In this document: positions 1-6,200 of the stretch, in pieces
Numbering within the stretch: the stretch's first letter is position 1
Layout of the letters: the number at the start of each line of letters is the position of its first letter
Assembly (NCBI GenBank): GCA_031411055.1
Contig: JANOAI010000149.1
Coordinates: 1 to 10,417, forward strand
Direction of reading: 5' to 3'
Origin: JAIYDQ01 sp031411055
GTDB taxonomy: Bacteria > Planctomycetota > Planctomycetia > Pirellulales > Pirellulaceae
DNA length: 10,417 nt
The notes under the pieces: model-generated
Seen by the model: only the letters and a program-made list of their open reading frames with translations
Databases searched by the model: none
Told to the model about the DNA's origin: nothing
Position numbers and translations under genes: made by a program

Positions 1-2
1 GT

Positions 3-218
3 AAGAGCAAGAATTCCAACGATCCTCAAATCAAGAAGAAAAAAGGGGGGCCTGTCTCGAGCCTCTACAACCTAGCCAGTGATCCAGGCGAAGCGAACGA
101 TGTCGCTGCCACCTATCCCGAAATCGTTGCAAAACTGAAGAACGAAGCAACCGTGCGTGCCGCTGAGCTTGAGGCCAATAAACGTCCCGCCGGTCATGCG
201 ACGGTACAGAAGCAATGA
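3..218 (+). CDS. Sulfatase, C-terminal fragment (5' end outside window)
   Basis: Only the last 71 codons of this gene are present; the frame is open from position 3 to the TGA at 216-218. The translation contains LYNLASDPGEANDVA (residues ~21-35 of the fragment) followed by YPEIVAKLKNEA. This is the characteristic end of type I sulfatases of the arylsulfatase/choline-sulfatase group, where 'LYdLaxDPgExxNva' precedes a last helix ('hPeivxrLxx'). Enzymes of this family hydrolyse sulfate esters with an active-site formylglycine, and in planctomycetes they are typically exported and act on sulfated polysaccharides. The catalytic CxPxR region, metal ligands and any signal peptide lie upstream of the window, so substrate and subfamily cannot be judged. 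A Lys-rich stretch (KKKK, encoded by A6 followed by G6 at 39-50) sits just before the signature. The family call rests on the C-terminal signature only; I am fairly sure of it. Confidence 0.8.
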   Translation, partial: KSKNSNDPQIKKKKGGPVSSLYNLASDPGEANDVAATYPEIVAKLKNEATVRAAELEANKRPAGHATVQKQ

Positions 219-686
219 ATCGCATTCGATGGCTTGGCGATCTCGTGCAGTTTACGCGTTACCTCTCCCACGTCTTCGTGGGAAAGGTCGGGCTCTCCGG
301 CCCGGGAGAGGGCCGAATTTTCCTTGGCGCAGGAGAAGACCGTCTCCCGGCCGATACCGCGTCCGGCCTTTCCCGCAAGCGGGAGAGACGACATTCGCTG
401 CGGCCAACTCAGCCCAAGCTTGATTTGCGAATGGGCGAACATACGAAACCAAGCAATGGACAACAGCCGGTAGGGTCGCGGCACTTGCTAGAGATAAGGA
501 ACGTTTGGATTTGGTTGTTGATTGTGGCGTACCGGAAAATACGGCGTTGCTCGTGAACGGAACTCTTTACTAAACCAAGGGCTTAGAGCGGCATCCCCTT
601 TTCGAGCTCGCTGCTATTGTTTTCCAAAAAATGGTAGACTGCGGCCAGTAGAGTTCGAATACGCAAAGCAGAAAACAAAACCAAGA
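219..686. other. Non-coding gap between sulfatase and tex
   Basis: This 468-bp stretch follows the sulfatase stop and precedes the tex start. Its first half is occupied by copy 1 of the three-hairpin repeat (256-392, listed separately). The remainder (393-686) shows no gene I would defend. Short open frames here have no recognisable motif, and the one running into tex from 522 is only an in-frame upstream extension. I found no convincing -35/-10 pair and no U-tailed terminator. The tex promoter presumably lies here but cannot be placed from the sequence. Confidence 0.6.
256..392 (+). repeat. Three-hairpin intergenic repeat, copy 1
   Basis: This 137-bp element aligns without gaps to positions 3027-3163 in the same orientation, with 12 mismatches by my hand alignment (about 91% identity). 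Weaker similarity extends left to about 246. It contains three hairpins. Hairpin A has arms 261-272 and 277-288, a 12-bp stem with one mismatch and loop TCTT. Hairpin B has arms 302-312 and 340-350, 11 bp with one mismatch. Hairpin C has arms 367-376 and 379-388, with loop AA and a weakened outer stem. The recurring sequence is CCTCTCCC and its complement GGGAGAGG. This is a REP/MITE-like palindromic element with no transposase of its own. It lies between the sulfatase and tex, where its hairpins could also limit read-through or protect a transcript 3' end; that is inference. Confidence 0.85.
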
Positions 687-2858
687 ATGGCAACCAAGTC
701 CTCCGCCGAATTTGACTTGACGGCAACAATCGATGACATCGCGAAGGTATTAACTGTCGAAGCACGCCAAGTAGAAGCGGCGATTCAGTTGCTGGACGCT
801 GGCAATACGATTCCGTTTATTGCTCGCTATCGAAAAGAATCCACTCGCGGACTCGACGAAATCGCATTGCGCGCGATCGAGGACTCTATCGCAAAAGCCC
901 GCGAGTTATTCGCTCGCAAATCGACGGTCATCAACTCGATCGAAGAGCAAGGCTTGCTCACCGAGGCGCTTCGTAAACAAATCATCGAATGCCGAGATAT
1001 CCAAACCTTGGAAGCCATCTATCTCCCCTTTAAACCCAAGCGTCGAACACGAGCCACGATTGCACGTGAGCGTGGGCTTCAAGGACTGGCGGACATTCTC
1101 CTCCAGCAAACGAACTTGGGATGTTCGAAAACCATGTTGCTCAAGCGCTATGTTCGTCCGGTAGCCGAGGTTCCCGACGAGAAGGCCGCATTACAGGGAG
1201 CATTGGACATCGTCGCCGAGCAGTGGTCTGAGGATCTCGAAACACGCGTTTGGTTGAATGAAGAATCATGGAAGCACGGTCGTGTCGTTTCTCAGGTGAA
1301 GCGCGGCAAAAAAGAAGAGGCTGAAAAATTTGAAATGTATGTCGACTTTCGTGAAGCGGTGGCTCGCATTCCATCTCATCGTTTCTTGGCGATGAAACGT
1401 GGCGAAGACGAAGGTGTTTTGCGAGTTGGCATTGAGGTTGAGAAAGATCGCGTTATTGGTCAGATTCAGTCGTACTTTGTCGAGAACCCCCACTTTGAGT
1501 TTCATCGCGAGCTGCTCAAAACGGTCGAGGATTGCTTTGAACGACTCTTGATGCCCACGACGGAATCGACTGTTTTTCAGATGCTGAAAGAACGAGCGGA
1601 TGAAGAAGCCATCGCCGTCTTCGGCAAGAATCTACGTGAACTTCTGCTCGCTCCGCCAGCTGGACCAAAGGTTACGCTTGGCGTCGACCCCGGGTTTCGT
1701 ACCGGATGCAAGTTAGCCGTCGTTGATGGAACTGGAAAGTATCTTGCGCACGCCACGATTTTTCCAACGCCACCGACCAATGATGTTTCATCGGCAAGCA
1801 AGACGGTGCTGGATCTGATTGCCAAGCATAAGATCGAAATGATCGCGATCGGCAACGGGACGGCTTCCCGCGAAACCGACGCCTTTATTGCCGAGCTGAT
1901 TCGAAGTCACGATCTCAAAGTAACAAGAGTGATGGTGAGCGAATCCGGCGCTTCCATTTATTCGGCGAGCGAACTGGCCGCAAGTGAATACCCTCATCTG
2001 GATGTGACGGTTCGCGGCGCTATCAGTATTGCTCATCGATTGCAGGATCCTTTGGCCGAACTGGTCAAAACCGATCCAAAATCGATCGGGGTCGGTCAGT
2101 ATCAGCACGATGTAAATCAAACACAGCTGCGTAAGTGTTTAGAGCGAGTCGTCGAATCCTGTGTGAACAGTGTCGGTGTCGACCTCAATACCGCAAGTGC
2201 ATCACTTTTGTCTTATGTGTCGGGCATCGGCCCCAAGCTAGCTGAGAATATCGTAAGTTATCGTGATGCAAACGGTCAGTTCAACAAACGACAACAATTG
2301 ACGGAAGTACCAAAACTGGGTGCGAAGGCATTCGAACAAGCGGCGGGTTTCTTACGTATTCGTAACGGCGAACAGCCGCTGGACAACTCGGCCGTCCATC
2401 CCGAATCGTATCGACTCGTCGAACGGATGGCGAAAAAGCTGAACGTACCTATCGAGTCACTCGTCGGAAACGCGGCCCTCTCGCAAAAACTGAAACCGGA
2501 GGATTTTATCGAAGAACGGTTTGGGCTTCCAACGGTGATCGATATCATCGAAGAACTTGCCAAGCCTGGACGAGACCCTCGCCAGGAGTTCCGAGCGGCA
2601 CAATTTTCTGACGCGATCAAGTCAATTGAGGATCTTAAGGCTGGTATGGTCGTGGAAGGGGTTATCACAAATGTCACGCACTTCGGCGCTTTCGTCGACG
2701 TTGGCGTCCATCACGACGCACTCATTCACATTTCGCAATTGTCAAACACCTTTATCAAAGACCCCAACGAAGTCGTCGCCGTTGGCAATGTCGTCCAAGT
2801 CAAAATTCTCGAAGTCGATGTTGCTCGTAAGCGAATTTCTGCCAGCAAGAAGTTTTGA
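687..2858 (+). CDS. tex: Tex-family S1 RNA-binding transcription accessory protein
   Basis: The product is 723 residues, within the usual Tex range (about 720-790). Tex proteins are cytoplasmic nucleic-acid-binding proteins related to eukaryotic Spt6, linked to transcription and toxin-gene expression. Domains in order: N-terminal helical region with the family signature RQVEAAIQLLDAGNTIPFIA (~27-46) followed by RYRKE; YqgF/RNase H-like domain (~329-450) starting LGVDPGFRTGCK, with GNGTASRET (389-397) and SESGASIYSASE (418-429); a helix-hairpin-helix pair (~505-558) with GIGPKLAENIV and VPKLGAKAFE; and a C-terminal S1 domain (~650-721) with GVITNVTHFGAFVDVG and ALIHISQLS. I chose the ATG at 687 because homologues begin a short distance before the 'QVEAAxxLLdxGNTIPFI' motif. 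The in-frame ATG at 522 would add 55 residues resembling nothing in the family. No Shine-Dalgarno sequence is evident. The gene stands alone, converging on the kinase downstream, with near-identical repeats on both sides. Confidence 0.96.
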   Translation: MATKSSAEFDLTATIDDIAKVLTVEARQVEAAIQLLDAGNTIPFIARYRKESTRGLDEIALRAIEDSIAKARELFARKSTVINSIEEQGLLTEALRKQIIECRDIQTLEAIYLPFKPKRRTRATIARERGLQGLADILLQQTNLGCSKTMLLKRYVRPVAEVPDEKAALQGALDIVAEQWSEDLETRVWLNEESWKHGRVVSQVKRGKKEEAEKFEMYVDFREAVARIPSHRFLAMKRGEDEGVLRVGIEVEKDRVIGQIQSYFVENPHFEFHRELLKTVEDCFERLLMPTTESTVFQMLKERADEEAIAVFGKNLRELLLAPPAGPKVTLGVDPGFRTGCKLAVVDGTGKYLAHATIFPTPPTNDVSSASKTVLDLIAKHKIEMIAIGNGTASRETDAFIAELIRSHDLKVTRVMVSESGASIYSASELAASEYPHLDVTVRGAISIAHRLQDPLAELVKTDPKSIGVGQYQHDVNQTQLRKCLERVVESCVNSVGVDLNTASASLLSYVSGIGPKLAENIVSYRDANGQFNKRQQLTEVPKLGAKAFEQAAGFLRIRNGEQPLDNSAVHPESYRLVERMAKKLNVPIESLVGNAALSQKLKPEDFIEERFGLPTVIDIIEELAKPGRDPRQEFRAAQFSDAIKSIEDLKAGMVVEGVITNVTHFGAFVDVGVHHDALIHISQLSNTFIKDPNEVVAVGNVVQVKILEVDVARKRISASKKF

Positions 2859-2937
2859 TTCGTTGGGAGAAATCATTGGTTCGATTTCTATCGCTCTTTT
2901 GATTTCAACAGACAGCCTTACGGAAATAAATCCTAAT

Positions 2938-3024
2938 TGGACAGCGCCACTGTGCGCTGAAGTCCAGGCTTTAGCCGCAATTTAATGTACTATGGAAAAT
3001 GCGTCTAAAGAGACCGTCCAGCTT
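2938..3024. repeat. Left arm of interrupted inverted repeat (with local hairpin)
   Basis: The reverse complement of this segment is collinear with 3190-3263 in three blocks. TGGACAGCGCCAC (2938-2950) is the exact complement of 3251-3263. The segment complementary to CTAAAGCCTGGACTTCAGCG (about 2956-2975) matches ~3204-3223 at roughly three quarters of positions. AGAGACCGTCCAGCTT (3009-3024) pairs with 3190-3205 at 15 of 16 positions. The left arm has about 35 extra bases between its second and third blocks. Within it, CAGCGC (2942-2947) and GCGCTG (2954-2959) form a local hairpin with a 6-nt loop, and GGCT/AGCC at 2967-2976 is another small palindrome. No U-tract follows, so I do not call a classical terminator. 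Confidence 0.7.
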
Positions 3025-3026
3025 GC

Positions 3027-3163
3027 GCGTTACCTCTCCCACGTCTTCGAGGGAGAGGTCGGGCTCTCAGGCCCGGGAGAGGGCCGCATTTTCCGTGGCG
3101 CAGGAGAAGACCCTCTCCCGGCCGCTACCGCGTCCGACCTCTCCCGCAAGCGGGAGAGGTTAC
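3027..3163 (+). repeat. Three-hairpin intergenic repeat, copy 2
   Basis: This is the second and less decayed copy of the element at 256-392, in direct orientation. Hairpin A: arms 3032-3043 and 3048-3059, 12 bp with a single A-A mismatch and loop TCTT. Hairpin B: arms 3073-3083 and 3111-3121, 11 perfect base pairs across a 27-nt loop. Hairpin C: arms 3137-3147 and 3150-3160, 11 perfect base pairs with a two-base AA loop. The outer ends, GTTACCTCTCCC (3029-3040) and GGGAGAGGTTAC (3152-3163), form near-perfect terminal inverted repeats, as in a miniature inverted-repeat element. It sits between the convergent tex and kinase genes, where stable hairpins readable on both strands could act as a bidirectional transcript end. 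No clear target-site duplication is visible. Confidence 0.88.
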
Positions 3164-3189
3164 AAATATCCAGCAAATATAATGGTTCT

Positions 3190-3263
3190 AAGCCGGACGG
3201 TCTCTAAAGGCTGCACTCCAACGAGGTTGCGAGCGATTCTTGCGTCCAATGTGGCGCTGTCCA
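3190..3263. repeat. Right arm of interrupted inverted repeat
   Basis: This is the counterpart of the arm at 2938-3024. AAGCCGGACGGTCTCT (3190-3205) mirrors 3009-3024 with one mismatch. TAAAGGCTGCACTCCAACG mirrors part of 2956-2975 imperfectly. GTGGCGCTGTCCA (3251-3263) is the exact inverse of 2938-2950. A segment of about 27 bases present here (~3224-3250) has no full counterpart on the left. The arm ends two bases before the kinase stop codon (3265-3267 on the minus strand), so transcripts of either convergent gene could carry it. Function unknown; it may be an inverted copy of a second dispersed repeat family. Confidence 0.65.
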
Positions 3264-3264
3264 T

Positions 3265-6200
3265 CTATGGTTTTACGTCGGGCAGAGTCCGCGCAATACG
3301 TAGCCCCACGATGAGGTAATCGTCGGTCGTACGCAAACGTAGCCGACTGGCTGAGCGAATGTGAGTGGCGTTGCGATCGAAAGAGCCACCTCGCACCATT
3401 CGGAACTGACCAGCCGTGACTTTGAGGTTCGCCTCCTCGCGATCTTCGAACACTACCGGCAATTTCGATGGCAGCTCGATCACTCCCTCGTGGCACCACT
3501 CCCAAATGTTGCCATGCATATCAAATAGGCCGAAATCGTTTGGCTTGAGTCGGCCGACGGGCCATGTCCGATCATTGGAGTTGTGCACGTAGCGGGAATA
3601 TTTACCTAAAAGCTCTTCCGAGCTCCCATAACAGCGGCTTGTCGTTGCCCCAGCTCGGCATCCAAATTCCCATTCTGCCTCCGTGGGAAGACGATAGCCA
3701 GTGCGCTGTAAATAGTTGGCGGGGAGCTTCATACCATCTTGAATTTGCGATACCGGCGGGTAACACATTTCTTCTTCTGGAATTCCCTCCTTTTCGCTCA
3801 GCCAGCGGCAATACTTGGCTGCGTTGAACCAGGTAAGCGAAATGATCGGGCATTGCGGCTCAGGCGTATACTTCTGCAAAAGAAAGATCGGAATCTTTGG
3901 ATAGTCGGCCACGAACTCCTGGTACTGCTCTAAATTTACTTCCTTCGTCGCCATTGCAAAAGTTCGACCAATACGTAGTCGCATCGGAGTCTCGGCCGAA
4001 ATGTCCTGCTCAAATTCACCCTTGGGCGAACCTTGCACAAATTCTATCGGACCCTGGAAAATAGCGAGCGTCTGACCGTGCTGATTCACATACCAAGCGC
4101 GATTCGCGGCCGGGTCTGGTGAAGCCAAGTCGCGATCAATCGTCTCAATGAGGCCATCGCTATCAAGGCGACGGAGCGTCCATTCTGCGGCAGCGTGGAG
4201 ACCACTGTCGGCGTGCTCTCGATAAACCATTTCCAACTGTGAGACGAGCTTGACTCTCATGGCTTCATCGAGTTTTTCACTGAGTTCACCCACGGCAAGC
4301 CATAGAGCGCGCTGGGCCGAGACGTTGGTTTCCTGACTAAGGTGATCCAGGATGATATCGGGCGGCACGGAGAGCATGGCCAACAAATGGATGAGCCAAC
4401 TGCGAGCTCTTGGCTCGGCCGAATGTTGAAACAGAGGCCATGTTTTCTCTGGACGACCGAGCAACATCAGCGCGGCAGCCGCTTGAGCCTGACGGCGAGC
4501 AAACTTGTCCTTTTGCTCATCTGTTATCAGTGGATGCTGCCACACAGACGCAACGACCACCGGTTTTTTGTATGGCGACAAAACCGAAATCGCCGACGGT
4601 CGCCATCCATCGGCCGCTAATTCTCTGGCGCGCTTGCCATGGTCGGCAGCCGTCAGATCATGCAACTCAGTCGAAACAATGCCGGAAAGATTGCTGAAGA
4701 CGGCGGCGTACTGGTAACTGAAGTCTTTCTGGTTGGACCGGGTGATAAGGCCAGCCGTTGCTCGCAGGATGGCTTCGCTGCTGCTGGCCGCGCTTAAGCG
4801 CACATCCTGTTGCGTAAAATGGGCCGTGCGCTGAAGCATTTCAACATACGATTCTGTATCGCGTTTCCAAATCGGAATCGAGAAATGTTCGCCCTGATCA
4901 ACGAGCGAGCAATAGCGGGACCTGCCGTTGACACCAAGAAATTCTTGAAGTGCAAGATACGAGACGCCATCGACCGCTGGCTCCTTGGTTTCACCCACCA
5001 CGAGCTTGCGCTCATTTTTTTCGGCAGACAGTGGCTGCCATACGGCGGCATAGCGCTCTACAGCTTTCTTCGTCTCGCCGAGGACATCGAGATATCCAGC
5101 CACATCGACGGGAAGCAAACCCTTCGCTCGCATAAGATCATCGCGATCTTCAATTTCCTTGGCCGATGCGTCGAGCAAATAGTCACCCGCACGGCCATCG
5201 CGTAGCCAAGTAGCAGCAATTTGAACTGAACCAGAGACCGCATACGGACGCAGCCGAGATAGACTATATCCTGAGGCCACCAGTTCCTCATGGAGCCATT
5301 TGAACCTGTCGCGCGGAAGCGAGACGCAGAAGGCGAACTTTTCGTTCAGCATCCCGTCGGACTGCTCTATTTCTTTGATTGTGCTGGCATCAATCGGCTT
5401 CATGTTAGCAGCAAGCGGTTTCGGTTCCCAATCGGGCTGACAGACAAGCGAAAGTTCTCGCTCCAACATGGGAACTACCGACTCAATCTGCGCCCGCAAG
5501 CGCGGAAGCATTACTTCAAATTGCCGCGGATCGGCATCGACCGCAAGATCAGCAAGAATTTCGGGGCGATCCGCAGCGTAATCGGCACAGACCACGGCGG
5601 CGCCGTAACGATGTTCCGCAGTACTACGATCGCGAAACGTTTCCGACAACGCTGGTAATAGGTGCTCGCGTGCTGATCTCAGACCGTCGATCCAAATTGG
5701 CCAATCGAAAGGATTGGAGGCTAACATGGCAGCGACCGTAGGCTTGGCAATTTCATTCCATCGCGAATTTTGTGGATCGAATTCGGCTAATGCGGCTGCT
5801 CCCCTCAGACGCTTTTCAGGCTGAGTGTCCGACGCTTCTACTGCTTGCCATAACGACGCGGCCAATTCTTTGCCGTGCAGCACGAGTGCATTGCGAATCA
5901 TGATTGAATCCGCTGGTGGGGCAATCAGAAGTTGCTCTTGAAGATAGGCGATAACAGATTCGTCGTCAGGTAAAAGCGCAAGTGCCAGACGCACCCGTTG
6001 CGAGTTAGGTACGTCCTGAGCCGCCCAACGCGATTCGAGAGTCGGCTTAATCTTTTCGCGGACCGATTCCATTCCGTGCAAAAGCGTTGGAACTGCTTCA
6101 GCCGGAGCCTGCTCGAGCGACGTGACCATAGCCGCCGATCGCTGCATTTCCAATGTCAAGTTTTCATTGAGTGTCTCTCTCGCAATACGTTCCGACCGCA

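Noticed and set aside
39..50. A6G6 run in the sulfatase fragment as a programmed frameshift site.
   Set aside because: The run falls as AAA AAA GGG GGG in the reading frame and does not match the usual slippery heptamer phase. The frame downstream reads correctly to the sulfatase C-terminus without a shift.
215..556. Small + strand open frame covering repeat copy 1, whose translation resembles that of a frame at 2992-3207 (RYLSHVF...GLSGPGEGR...LSRKRER).
   Set aside because: The similarity is that of the DNA repeat. Of the nine internal base differences between copies in this frame, six change the amino acid, so there is no sign of protein-level selection.
522..686. N-terminal extension of tex from the in-frame ATG at 522.
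   Set aside because: The extra 55 residues contain no Tex-family sequence, and the ATG at 687 places the conserved N-terminal motif at the usual distance from the start.
3137..3160. Hairpin C of repeat copy 2 as a classical intrinsic terminator for tex or the kinase.
   Set aside because: The stem is strong but no U-tract follows on either strand, so termination here is only a possibility and not a call.
1..3300. Sulfatase and FGE/SUMF1 domain in one window as a maturation pair.
   Set aside because: The genes are on opposite strands, separated by tex. The SUMF1 domain is part of a kinase and lacks the catalytic cysteines, so adjacency is probably chance in a sulfatase-rich genome.
4810..5205. 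131-codon + strand open frame, and other open frames antisense to the large kinase.
   Set aside because: They lie wholly inside a well-supported coding region on the other strand and show no recognisable motifs; they are shadows of its codon pattern.
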